Shown: positions 14,029 through 22,388 of the stretch, in pieces
Layout: each line of letters starts with the position of its first letter
How positions within the stretch are numbered: position 1 is the stretch's first letter
Notes under the pieces: generated by a model
The model's input: the letters and a program-made list of their open reading frames with translations, nothing else
Databases searched by the model: none
What the model was told of the DNA's origin: nothing
DNA from: Coriobacteriaceae bacterium
GTDB taxonomy: Bacteria; Actinomycetota; Coriobacteriia; Coriobacteriales; Atopobiaceae
DNA: 22,821 bases
Direction: 5' to 3'
NCBI GenBank assembly: GCA_004557505.1
Contig: SFGZ01000021.1
Coordinates: 1 to 22,821, forward strand
Position numbers and translations under genes: made by a program

Positions 14029-14904
14029 CTAGAGCACCTCGATGCTCTTGAAGCCCTCCCCGTACGCCTCGTGGACCTCGGCGATCACCATGATCGCGGC
14101 GGGATCCGTCTCGGCGATGATCTCCTTGAGGTGTGCCAGCTCGCCACGCGAGAGCACGCAGAAGATGACGGGGCGCAGCTCGCGGCTCCACATGCCCCTG
14201 GCCTCGAACTCGGTGCAGCCACGGTCAAGCTCCACCATGATCTGCCTGGCGATCTTCTCGTGCTTCTCCGAGATGATGTAGGCGGCGCGCTGGACGCGCG
14301 GGCCGTCGACCACCGCGTCGATCACGCGCCCGCAGATGAACATCGCGACCGCCGCATAGAGCGCGTTCTCTATCGAGAAGACCGGCGCGGAGACGGCGAC
14401 GATGGCGCCGTCCACCACGATGGCCATGCTGCCGACGGACGCCCCCGTCCTCCTCGCGATGAGCTGGGCAACGATGTCGGTCCCGCCGGTGTTGCCGCCC
14501 GTACGGAAGACCATCCCCAGCCCCACGCCGGTGATCACGCCGCCCCACAGCGCGCAGAGCAGAAGGTCCCCGCCGCCCAGAACGGGCACGAAGGGGGCGA
14601 TGGCATCGGTGAGCACCCCGGAGACGAGAATCCCCGCTGCGGTGAGCGTGGCATAGCGCCTGTTTCCGGACTTGAGGACGTATGCGAAGAGCAGGACGTT
14701 CATGACGATGGACTGGATGCCCACCGGCAGGCTGACCCCCGCCTGAAGGGCGAGGGCGTAAAACACCGTTGCCAGGCCCGTGACGCCGCCGGCGGCCAGG
14801 CCGTTGGGGATCTCGAAGCAGTCGAGGCCAAAGGCAAAGAGCAGCGACCCGAAGAAGATGAGGGCGGCGTCAAGCGCCACCTCCCGCCAACTAAGCTTCC
14901 TCAC
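14029..14904 (-). CDS. YitT family membrane protein with DUF2179 domain
   Basis: 291 residues. The start is best placed at the GTG at 14904, which overlaps the prfB stop as GTGA and has GGGAGG about 8 bp upstream; a longer reading to 14931 lies further into prfB without a better site. Five or so membrane helices (from LDAALIFFGSLLFAFGLDCFEIPNGLAAGGVTGLATVF on) with the family's RTGGNTGGTDIVAQ loop are followed by a cytoplasmic C-terminal DUF2179 domain (AYIISEKHEKIARQIMVELDRGCTEFEARGMWS, then VIFCVLSRGELAHLKEII). The function of YitT proteins is not established; transport has been suggested. Translation is coupled to prfB. Confidence 0.88.
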   Translation of the reverse strand: MRKLSWREVALDAALIFFGSLLFAFGLDCFEIPNGLAAGGVTGLATVFYALALQAGVSLPVGIQSIVMNVLLFAYVLKSGNRRYATLTAAGILVSGVLTDAIAPFVPVLGGGDLLLCALWGGVITGVGLGMVFRTGGNTGGTDIVAQLIARRTGASVGSMAIVVDGAIVAVSAPVFSIENALYAAVAMFICGRVIDAVVDGPRVQRAAYIISEKHEKIARQIMVELDRGCTEFEARGMWSRELRPVIFCVLSRGELAHLKEIIAETDPAAIMVIAEVHEAYGEGFKSIEVL

Positions 14905-16016
14905 TGCTCTGGCCTCCCGGCAAGCACCCACCGATGGTAGGCGATGACGAACCTGTCAAGGTCGCCGTCTTGGAGGACCGAGTCGACGTTGCCGGTCTCT
15001 ACCCCCGTGCGCAGGTCCTTCACCAGCTGGTAGGGATAGAGGACGTAGCTCCTGATCTGGTTGCCAAAGCCAATCTCGTGCTTGGGCCCGCGGAGCTCGT
15101 CAAGCTCGGCGGCGCGCCTCTCGAGCTCCATCTCGTAGAGGCGGCTGCGCAGGATCTTCATCGCAAACGCCTTGTTCTGGAGCTGGCTTCGCTCGTTCTG
15201 GCAGGTGACCACCGTCCCGGTGGGGATGTGGGTGATACGGACGGCAGAGTCCGTGGTGTTGACGCCCTGGCCGCCGTGCCCCGTCGCGTGGTACACGTCG
15301 ACGCGCAGGTCCTTGGGATCGATGTCGACCTCGATGTCATCGGGCAGGATCGGCAGGACCTCCACGCCCGCAAAGGTTGTCTGGCGGCGCTTCTTCTCGT
15401 CTGTGGGAGAGATGCGCACCAGGCGATGCACGCCCTGCTCGGCGCGAAGCATGCCGTAGGCGTTGTGGCCATGCACCGTGAAAGTGGCGTGGTCAATGCC
15501 GATGACCTCCGCCTGGGGGGCGTCGTTTACGTCCACCGTCCAGCCGCGACCGTCGCAGTAGCGCAGGTACATGCGGAAGAGCATGTCGCACCAGTCCTGA
15601 GCCTCGAGGCCGCCCTGGCCAGGCGTCACCGTCACGATGGCATCGCCGTGGTCGAGGTCGTCCGTGAACCAGCTGGAGAGTTCGAGCTCGGTAAGGTCGT
15701 GGTCGAGCGACGCGGCAACCGAGGCGGCCTCGGCGATGAGGTCGTCATCCGAGGTCTCCTCGCCCAGCTCGAGGGCCACGCGGGCGTCGCCCAGCTTGGC
15801 CCGGGCGGCGTCTATGCCGGCAACGTCGGACTTCGCGGCCGAGAGGCGCGCCATGGTCTCGCGCGCCGCGTTGGCGTCATCCCAGAAGCCGGGTGCGGCG
15901 CTCTCCTGCTCCAGCTGGGCGACCGTCCCCCTCAGTTCGTCGACGTGAAGGTAGCCCTCGACCTCGTCGAGTCGCTCGGACAGGGCGTCGAGCGCAGAGC
16001 CATCGATGTCTGCCAT
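14901..16016 (-). CDS. prfB: Peptide chain release factor 2 (RF2), single frame
   Basis: 371 residues from ATG 16016, which lies 2 bp after the secA stop with AGGAACAGG upstream. It has the full RF2 architecture: an N-terminal coiled coil, the stop-codon recognition domain, the catalytic GGQ (Gly248-Gly249-Gln250 in HGGQGVN) and a helical C-terminus. Differences from the E. coli gene: there is no in-frame UGA with CUUUGA, so no programmed +1 frameshift; and the recognition tripeptide reads Ser203-Pro204-Thr205 (RISPTDEKKRRQTTF) where RF2 normally has Ser-Pro-Phe. The RRQTTF that follows is normal for RF2. It is part of a secA-prfB-yitT operon. Confidence 0.95.
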   Translation of the reverse strand: MADIDGSALDALSERLDEVEGYLHVDELRGTVAQLEQESAAPGFWDDANAARETMARLSAAKSDVAGIDAARAKLGDARVALELGEETSDDDLIAEAASVAASLDHDLTELELSSWFTDDLDHGDAIVTVTPGQGGLEAQDWCDMLFRMYLRYCDGRGWTVDVNDAPQAEVIGIDHATFTVHGHNAYGMLRAEQGVHRLVRISPTDEKKRRQTTFAGVEVLPILPDDIEVDIDPKDLRVDVYHATGHGGQGVNTTDSAVRITHIPTGTVVTCQNERSQLQNKAFAMKILRSRLYEMELERRAAELDELRGPKHEIGFGNQIRSYVLYPYQLVKDLRTGVETGNVDSVLQDGDLDRFVIAYHRWVLAGRPEQ

Positions 16017-16018
16017 GG

Positions 16019-18820
16019 CTACCTGTTCCTGCCGTGGCAGTTCTTGAACTTCTTGCCGCTGCCGCATGGGCAGGGGTCGTTCCTCCCCACGCCAACGTAA
16101 GGGTCGGGGTCTTCGTCCTTGCGGTAGGTGCGGGGCTTGCCGACGCCGGCATTGGCGTTACCGCTGGCCCCCTGCATGCGCGGCGCGCCTGCCGCGGCAG
16201 ATTGGCGCGCGGGGGAGCCGTGGTCGCCGTCGACCTCGGCGGGACCGGAGTACTGGGCGCCGCGCAGCTCGTCGGAGAGCGTCTCGTCGTCTCCCTGGGG
16301 CCTCGCGGGGGCCGCTGGGCGCACGGCGATCTCGATGCGCAGGATGGTGCGGAGGAAGTCCTCGTACATCGTGTTGACGAGCTCCGTGAAGGCGGCGTAT
16401 GCCTCGCTCTTGTACTCGACGAGCGGGTCGCGCTGGCCGTAGCCGCGTAGGCTGATGCCCGTCTTGAGGTAGTCCATCTCCTGGAGATAGGTCATCCAGC
16501 GCGTGTCGATGACGCGGAGCATGACCTGGGCAGAGAGGTCGCTCATGATCTGGTCGCCCAGTCGCTGCTCCTTCTCCCTGTAGCAGGTGTTCGTAAAGGC
16601 ATCGACCGCGTCGATGATGTCGCCCTGGTTGGAGTCGACGGTGAAGGTCGGCTCGTCCGCGCGGCCGGTGAGGTCGCGAATCCACTTGTCAAGGCCGGCG
16701 AGATCCCACTCCTCCGGGTCGATCCCCTCGGAGCAGTACTCGCTCACCTTGCGCTGGACGGTGTCGTAGGTGACCTCCTCGACGTGGCTCACGAGGTCCT
16801 TGCCGTCCAGGATCTTGTTACGCTCCTCGTAGATGACCTGGCGCTGCTTGTTCATGACGTCGTCGTAGTCGAGGACGCTCTTGCGCATGGCGAAGTTGAC
16901 CTCCTCGACCTTGCGCTGGGCGCTCTCGACGGCACGAGTCACGAGCTTCGACTTGATGGGCATGTCGTCGGGCAGCTTGTATTTGTTCATCAGCGTCGCG
17001 ATGTGGTCCATGCGGTCCCCGCCAAAGAGGCGCATGAGGTCGTCCTCGAGGGAGAGGTAGAACTGGGTCTCGCCGGGATCGCCCTGACGGCCGGAGCGGC
17101 CGCGCAGCTGGTTGTCGATGCGGCGGCTCTCGTGGCGCTCGGTGCCGATGACGGCAAGCCCGCCGGCGGCCACCACGTGCTCGCGCTCCCTCTCGCAGAT
17201 GGCCTTGGCCTTCTTAAGCGCGGCGGCGCGATCCTCCGCAGACGGGAGAACGGGCTCCCCGCCCTCCTCGGCCGGCGCATAGAAGCCCTGCTCGCGAAGC
17301 ATTTCCTCGGCCATGGCCTTGGGGTTGCCACCCAAAAGGATGTCCGTGCCACGGCCGGCCATGTTGGTTGCGATGGTCACGGCCCCCTCGCGGCCGGCCT
17401 GCGCCACGATCTGCGCCTCGCGCTCGTGGTACTTGGCGTTGAGGACGTTGTGCTTGATGCCTCGCTTGTCGAGCGTGCGCGAGAGGCGCTCGGAGTTCTC
17501 GATCGAGACCGTGCCCACCAGGCACGGCTGCCCCTTGGCGTGGCGCTGCGCCACGTCGTCGGCGACGGCGTTGAACTTTGCCGCGACAGTCTTGTAGACG
17601 ATGTCGTTGTGGTCGACGCGAATGACCGGCTTGTTGGGGGGGATCACCTGCACGGGGACGTGGTAGACCTCGCGGAACTCCGAGTCCTCGGTCATGGCGG
17701 TGCCCGTCATGCCGGAGAGCTTGTCGTACATGAGGAAGTAGTTCTGAAGGGTGATGGTGGCGAGCGTCTGGTTCTCCTCGCGCACGAGGACGCCCTCCTT
17801 GGCCTCGATCGCCTGGTGCAGGCCCTCGGAGTAGCGCCTACCCTCCATGATGCGGCCCGTGAACTCGTCGACGATCTTGACCTCGCCATCGACGACCACG
17901 TACTGCTGGTCGCGGTGGAACATGTACTGCGCCTTGAGCGCCTGCTGGAGGTGGTTTACCAGCTGGCCGGAGGGATCGGCGTAGATGTCGTCGATGCCCA
18001 GGTTGCGCTCGATCTTCTTGAGGCCGTCGTCGGTTGCCGCGATGGTGTGCTTGGCCTCGTCCATCTCGAAGTCGACGTCCGGGGCGAGGCCGCGGACGGC
18101 GCGGGCGAAGTCCTTGTAGGTCCCTGCCGACTTGGTGCCTGCGCCCGAGATGATGAGGGGGGTGCGCGCCTCGTCGATGAGGATGGAGTCGACCTCGTCG
18201 ACGATGGCGTAGTGGTGGCCGCGCTGGACGCGCAGGCTGGGCCGCGTGACCATGTTGTCGCGCAGGTAGTCAAAGCCAAACTCGGAGTTCGTGCCATAGG
18301 TGACGTCTGCCTGGTAGGCGGGCTTCTTGAGGTTGAGCCTCATGCCGTTTTGGAGCAGGCCCACCTTGAGGCCCATGAACCGGTAGATCTGCCCCATCCA
18401 CTCGCTGTCTCGTTTGGCCAGGTAGTCGTTGACGGTTACGATGTGTACGCCCTTGCCCTCAAGGGCGTTGAGGTAGCCGGCGAGCGTGGAGACCAGGGTC
18501 TTGCCCTCGCCGGTCTTCATCTCGGCGATGGTACCGCGATGCAGGGCGATGCCGCCAATGACCTGCACGTCAAAGTGGCGCATGCCCGTCGTGCGGCGGG
18601 ACGCCTCCCTCACTGCGGCGAACGCCTCGGGGAGAAGGCCGTCGAGCGTCTCGCCATGCTCGATGCGCTCGCGGAAGAGCTTCGTCTGCCCGCTCAGCTC
18701 CTCGTCATCCATGGCGCCAAAACGCGGCTCGAGCTCATTGACATGCGCAGCGATGCGCTGGTACTCCTTGAGGTCTTTGTCGGCTCCAGCGGAAAGCAAT
18801 TTGGAGAGAAAATTTGGCAT
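16019..18820 (-). CDS. secA: Preprotein translocase ATPase SecA
   Basis: 933 residues from ATG 18820 (MPNFLSKLL), preceded by AAGGA at 7 bp; an in-frame extension to 18889 has no ribosome site. SecA drives export through SecYEG. Visible: Walker A MKTGEGKT, DEVDSILIDEARTPLIISG (DEAD-type Walker B and following motif), GMTGTA, TNMAGRGTDI, RIDNQLRGRSGRQGDPG (motif VI) and a C-terminal zinc motif CPCGSGKKFKNCHG (SEC-C) after a flexible linker. Length and motifs are normal. It is followed 2 bp later by prfB. Confidence 0.98.
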   Translation of the reverse strand: MPNFLSKLLSAGADKDLKEYQRIAAHVNELEPRFGAMDDEELSGQTKLFRERIEHGETLDGLLPEAFAAVREASRRTTGMRHFDVQVIGGIALHRGTIAEMKTGEGKTLVSTLAGYLNALEGKGVHIVTVNDYLAKRDSEWMGQIYRFMGLKVGLLQNGMRLNLKKPAYQADVTYGTNSEFGFDYLRDNMVTRPSLRVQRGHHYAIVDEVDSILIDEARTPLIISGAGTKSAGTYKDFARAVRGLAPDVDFEMDEAKHTIAATDDGLKKIERNLGIDDIYADPSGQLVNHLQQALKAQYMFHRDQQYVVVDGEVKIVDEFTGRIMEGRRYSEGLHQAIEAKEGVLVREENQTLATITLQNYFLMYDKLSGMTGTAMTEDSEFREVYHVPVQVIPPNKPVIRVDHNDIVYKTVAAKFNAVADDVAQRHAKGQPCLVGTVSIENSERLSRTLDKRGIKHNVLNAKYHEREAQIVAQAGREGAVTIATNMAGRGTDILLGGNPKAMAEEMLREQGFYAPAEEGGEPVLPSAEDRAAALKKAKAICEREREHVVAAGGLAVIGTERHESRRIDNQLRGRSGRQGDPGETQFYLSLEDDLMRLFGGDRMDHIATLMNKYKLPDDMPIKSKLVTRAVESAQRKVEEVNFAMRKSVLDYDDVMNKQRQVIYEERNKILDGKDLVSHVEEVTYDTVQRKVSEYCSEGIDPEEWDLAGLDKWIRDLTGRADEPTFTVDSNQGDIIDAVDAFTNTCYREKEQRLGDQIMSDLSAQVMLRVIDTRWMTYLQEMDYLKTGISLRGYGQRDPLVEYKSEAYAAFTELVNTMYEDFLRTILRIEIAVRPAAPARPQGDDETLSDELRGAQYSGPAEVDGDHGSPARQSAAAGAPRMQGASGNANAGVGKPRTYRKDEDPDPYVGVGRNDPCPCGSGKKFKNCHGRNR

Positions 18821-18925
18821 GGGCAGTCCTTCATACTGTTTGCTGAGCGGTGACCATCCACCGACGCATGCGACCTTCACTTTACCCATAGCAAACTCGC
18901 CTTGGTGGCGAAGGACATGGTCTCA

Positions 18926-18954
18926 CTAAAAGCGCACCGTATTCTTGGTGTCAG
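18926..18954 (-). promoter_or_regulatory. Possible secA promoter
   Basis: In the 156-bp gap before secA, the minus strand has CTGACA (18949-18954), a 17-bp spacer and TTTTAG (18926-18931). The -35 is good and the -10 weak. A small TCGCC/GGCGA stem follows at about 18900-18914. Confidence 0.3.
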
Positions 18955-18976
18955 GCGTAGGGATGCCGAGGGGTGC

Positions 18977-21900
18977 CTAGCGCGCGAGAAACCCGCGCCC
19001 AAGGCGGTGCGCGGGCAATCCCCCCTCATGCCCCCTCCCGCCAGCGGCCTTCCTGAGGCGCTTGGAGGGCGGCATGTGCGTGCGGTCGACAAAACACACG
19101 GCATACCTCCTGTAGCGCTGCTCCGCCTCGAACATCCGGCCGCCCGCCCGCAGCGCCTGGATGAGAACCTCCACGGCATCCTCGCGCAAGTCGTCCACGG
19201 CAGTCGCCGCGTCAGCAAGCCGGGCCGATATCCGATACCGGCCAAGCCTCAGGGCGGCCTCGGCTCCGGCCACCACGGCATCGGCGTAAAGCTCCCGCAG
19301 CTCCTGGCGGCGCGCCACGACGTATCCCGTGAAGTCCCGCGTGGGCACGAAGAGGTCTCCCGTGTAGAGCCTCTCTGCCCTGAGCGCCGCCTCCAGCGCG
19401 CCGGCGTCATCCCCCTCTGACGCCAACGCCTCGCCTGCGGCCTTCGCAAACTCCGCGTAGTCGCACTCGATGAGCTCCGGGTCAAGCGAGACGGCCCTGT
19501 CCCCCCTGCCCGAGAGGAAGGGGTCAATACCCGGCGCCACTGCGGCCACCTCCCTCCTCAACGTGCTTGTGGCCTGGTAGACCCTATCGAGGCCCGCCTT
19601 GTAGTCGCAGTCGGGCCAGAGCTGCTCGATAATCTCGTACCTCTTTGCAGAGAGCCTTGGGTGCAGGGCGACAAACACCAGCATCGCCTTGGCGGCGCGC
19701 CGATCGATGTGCCATTCGGGCACCGGATTGCCGTCGACGTCGAGCGAGAAGCCACCGAGGAGGCCAAGCCTCAGGCGGGTGCCGGGCGCCGCCTCGCAGA
19801 CCCCTTCGCCATCATGGCATCCCACGGCATCCCCTCGGGGCCTGATGGCGGCGTCCGGGGCATCCTGTGGCGATGGGATCGGCACGAGCGCAGCCGCCCA
19901 CGAGCGGGGGACAAGGCTCCTCAGGCGTTCTGGGACATCCCCTCTCCCAGAGGTCAGAACCCTGAGGAGCCACAGCTCGTCAATGGGGAGGGGCCTGCCC
20001 TCCAGCATGCGCGGGACGTCCTGCGAGGCCCCCTCTCCCTCAAGTGCGGTGCTCACCAGCCTCGCGACGGCAGAAAGCCCCTCGGTGTCGCACGCGCTCC
20101 CCCAGTCGGGGAAAATCGCCCCAAGCCCCAGGCCAGAGCCGGCCGCGGCGCTGCACAGGACGCTGGCCTCGGACTCGAGGTGCGTGAATCCCGCACGGCC
20201 TGCGGCGCCGGCCGCAATCGCACTCCTCAGGCCGGCGTTGCGATAGTCGCCCCGCACATACTCGACCGCGGCCCCCATCATGAGGGCCGCCACGCGGACC
20301 AGCTCGTTTCCCGCGCGCTCGGACTCGCACACCAAGGCATCTATGGACGCCCGGTCGCAGGAGCCGCGCGCGACCGCGTCGAGCGCCAGGAGGAGGGCGC
20401 CCTCGTCCCTAATCGCCAGGTACCCATCTCTCGCCAGAAACTCCCCGGCCCCAGCGCCCAGGCCGCCCTCGCCGGTGCCGTCGCCCCCAAGGAGCACGCA
20501 GGCAATGTCCATGTCAAGGCGCAGGAGCGCGGCCGAGAGGGTGCCCTCCAAGCCCGAGAAGACATGGGGCCCAACAAGGCGTTGGGCGGCGCTTGGGCGT
20601 CCATCGCGCAGCAGCTGTACGGCCTGCAGGTGTACGGCCAGCCCCGTAAACCGCCCCACGTCATGGTTGGCCACGGGAACGCCCCCGCCGGCAAGCACCG
20701 CGCGGCATCCTGCAAGAAGCACGCCTGCAACCTGGCCGTCGGCAGCGCAGGGCGCATCTTCTCCCCCCTGCCCGGGCCACGCCTCGGGAAGCCTGAATCC
20801 CGTGTCGCCCAGAGCCGAGAGGACCGTCTCGACAGATGCGGCGCGTTCTGGGGAAATGAGTGACCGGGCGAGCGCCGGCCCGATCATCCTGCGGATAAGG
20901 CCAACCTCCCCCATGCCTATGAACTCCTCGGCATGGCCGAGCGCCACGCGCGCCGCGGCGTGCGACGGGGAGATTCGGGCGATGATGGCGGCGCGGCCAA
21001 ACTCGCCCCTTTCCACAAGAACGCGAAGGGCCGAGTCAAACAATGCCGACCACGCGGAGGCCTTTGTGGCGAGGGGCGCGGCGCACGCAGTGATACCTTC
21101 GATCGTGTCCACCCCAAAGCAGCGGAATGATGCGTTCTGGCAAGAGACGCCGAAGAGGGGCGCAAACTCCTCTAGGCCCGCGGCGATCTCCCCGGGGTCG
21201 ACGCACGTTACGCTGGCAACGTCATCGAACGTGCCGCGCCCGAGAAGAAGCATGGCAAGCCGAGTCGAGATCTCCCCGTCGAGAAGCCTTGGGCGCAGAG
21301 CGGCCCCAACCAGGTGTTCCAAGGCCTCGAAATAGGTGCTGCCCGCCGCGAGGGCACCCGAATGAGGGACGCCGCTGTCACGCAGCAACGCGCTCACAAG
21401 GGAAGGCATGCCCCCGGTGAGCGCGCGCACGTCATAGAGCGGGTCATTCGGGCTAAGCTCGAGAACGTCACGAACGAGGAGGTCCCGCGAGACGACGCGA
21501 ACGGAGTCCGCAAGCCTCTCGGCGAGCAGCTCATCTTCCGGAAGCAGGGAGACGGCAGCGGTCGCGCCCGCGGAAGTCATCCGCAGGATAGAAGACGCCT
21601 CGCGATCGACGATGGCATCGTCGCCGGTAGGCACGTCATCGATGGAAACGACGACGGGCCCGCCGGAAAGGCATTCCCTCTCGACCTGCCGGGCCAATCG
21701 CGCCAATCGACGGCTCGCCGATAACCCATCGATGCCGTAGAGCCGAAGCGAGTGCGTGGTGGAGGATTTTCTCGCCTGAGACACAAGGGCTCTCAGGGCC
21801 CTGGTTTTCCCCATGCCCGGCTCAGAGCACATGACAAGCAGGTTTGAGGTGCGGGATGTCGAGAGGAACGAAGAGACCGAGCGCGAGGCGAGGCGCCAGG

Positions 21901-21979
21901 AGGAGAGCCTCTTGGTGACGGAGCTTGACTCATCTTCCGCGGACTCGGCGACAGGACGGCGATGGACTCTGATGGTCAT
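18977..21979 (-). CDS. Large ATPase regulator with C-terminal OmpR-type wHTH and BTAD (SARP-like)
   Basis: 1000 residues from ATG 21979 (GGGTGAGGTG about 9 bp upstream). The N-terminal region has a Walker A (EPGMGKT, 53-59) and a Walker B (VVVSIDD, 109-115), the STAND/AAA-type NTPase layout. The middle ~550 residues are Ala/Leu-rich helices, probably TPR-like. From about residue 735, RLRLGLLGGFSLDVDGNPVPEWHIDRRAAK and LSAKRYEIIEQLWPD form an OmpR-type winged helix, followed by a BTAD domain (about 840-980). In classical SARPs the DNA-binding part is N-terminal; here it is C-terminal. The target is unknown; it is between rRNA and secA, with secA 156 bp downstream on the same strand. Confidence 0.85.
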   Translation of the reverse strand: MTIRVHRRPVAESAEDESSSVTKRLSSWRLASRSVSSFLSTSRTSNLLVMCSEPGMGKTRALRALVSQARKSSTTHSLRLYGIDGLSASRRLARLARQVERECLSGGPVVVSIDDVPTGDDAIVDREASSILRMTSAGATAAVSLLPEDELLAERLADSVRVVSRDLLVRDVLELSPNDPLYDVRALTGGMPSLVSALLRDSGVPHSGALAAGSTYFEALEHLVGAALRPRLLDGEISTRLAMLLLGRGTFDDVASVTCVDPGEIAAGLEEFAPLFGVSCQNASFRCFGVDTIEGITACAAPLATKASAWSALFDSALRVLVERGEFGRAAIIARISPSHAAARVALGHAEEFIGMGEVGLIRRMIGPALARSLISPERAASVETVLSALGDTGFRLPEAWPGQGGEDAPCAADGQVAGVLLAGCRAVLAGGGVPVANHDVGRFTGLAVHLQAVQLLRDGRPSAAQRLVGPHVFSGLEGTLSAALLRLDMDIACVLLGGDGTGEGGLGAGAGEFLARDGYLAIRDEGALLLALDAVARGSCDRASIDALVCESERAGNELVRVAALMMGAAVEYVRGDYRNAGLRSAIAAGAAGRAGFTHLESEASVLCSAAAGSGLGLGAIFPDWGSACDTEGLSAVARLVSTALEGEGASQDVPRMLEGRPLPIDELWLLRVLTSGRGDVPERLRSLVPRSWAAALVPIPSPQDAPDAAIRPRGDAVGCHDGEGVCEAAPGTRLRLGLLGGFSLDVDGNPVPEWHIDRRAAKAMLVFVALHPRLSAKRYEIIEQLWPDCDYKAGLDRVYQATSTLRREVAAVAPGIDPFLSGRGDRAVSLDPELIECDYAEFAKAAGEALASEGDDAGALEAALRAERLYTGDLFVPTRDFTGYVVARRQELRELYADAVVAGAEAALRLGRYRISARLADAATAVDDLREDAVEVLIQALRAGGRMFEAEQRYRRYAVCFVDRTHMPPSKRLRKAAGGRGHEGGLPAHRLGRGFLAR

Positions 21980-22032
21980 AGCTCAACACCTCACCCTTCA
22001 ATATGCTCTGCAAGAGGGCGATGAGCGAGCGT

Positions 22033-22078
22033 GGTCACCACCCAAAAGGAAGCCGGTGACCGAAACCTATCATTGATA
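22033..22078. promoter_or_regulatory. Two symmetric elements upstream of the SARP-like gene
   Basis: GGTCACC (22033-22039) and GGTGACC (22055-22061) form a perfect 7-bp inverted repeat with 15 bp between. TATCATTGATA (22068-22078) is a perfect palindrome around one base. They lie 54-99 bp before the gene and may be operators, perhaps for autoregulation. No clear promoter is seen. Confidence 0.35.
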
Positions 22079-22182
22079 TGTCATGCTTTAAGGGGAAACA
22101 CGGTGAACGGCAAACGAAATGTGTCAGATTAGTGCAAGGTCCTGCAAGCTGGGCAAACGGCCACCCGCGCGACGCAGAAAGA

Positions 22183-22213
22183 GAGGGGCCCCGCGCGCGG
22201 CGCGGGGCCCCTC
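22183..22213 (-). terminator. Intrinsic terminator of the rRNA operon
   Basis: A perfect 14-bp GC stem (GAGGGGCCCCGCGC with its complement) around a 3-nt loop, followed on the minus strand by TCTCTTTCT. It lies about 20 bp after the 5S gene. Confidence 0.9.
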
Positions 22214-22234
22214 ATGGCGCGAACGCCCCCAGTC

Positions 22235-22351
22235 GGCCAGCGGCGACCTGGTCTCCCACGGGCTCCACCCGCAGTACAATCGGCGCTCGGGGGCTTAACT
22301 TCCGGGTTCGGGATGGGACCGGGTGTGCCTCCCCCGCCATGGCCGCTGGCC
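22235..22351 (-). rRNA. rrf: 5S ribosomal RNA
   Basis: Read on the minus strand it begins GGCCAGCGGCCATGGCGG and contains the conserved ACACCCGGTCCCATCCCGAA and GAAGTTAAGC blocks, ending GGGAGACCAGGTCGCCGCTGGCC. The first and last bases pair (helix I), and the flanks continue the pairing (GCCCCCAG with CTGGGGGC), a processing stem. About 117 nt. Ends are exact to a few bases. Confidence 0.95.
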
Positions 22352-22388
22352 GTCTGGGGGCGTTTCGGACCGCCCATGAGGGGCGTGC

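Noticed and set aside
15960..16067. Programmed frameshift in prfB
   Set aside because: No in-frame UGA and no CUUUGA slip site; the frame is continuous from the ATG beside the secA stop.
14934..16100. A 388-codon open frame on the plus strand opposite prfB
   Set aside because: Antisense shadow of prfB; no recognisable domain and no ribosome site.
16784..18853. A 689-codon open frame on the plus strand opposite secA
   Set aside because: It is an antisense shadow produced by GC-rich codon use of secA; its product is a Val/Leu/Asp/His-rich sequence without domains, and secA motifs are unmistakable on the other strand.
19661..20863. A 400-codon plus-strand frame opposite the SARP-like gene
   Set aside because: Arg/Pro/Gly-rich shadow without domains; the minus-strand protein has Walker and BTAD motifs.
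22352..22388. Possible tRNA between 23S and 5S
   Set aside because: Only about 37 bp, which is too short for a tRNA, and no cloverleaf motifs.
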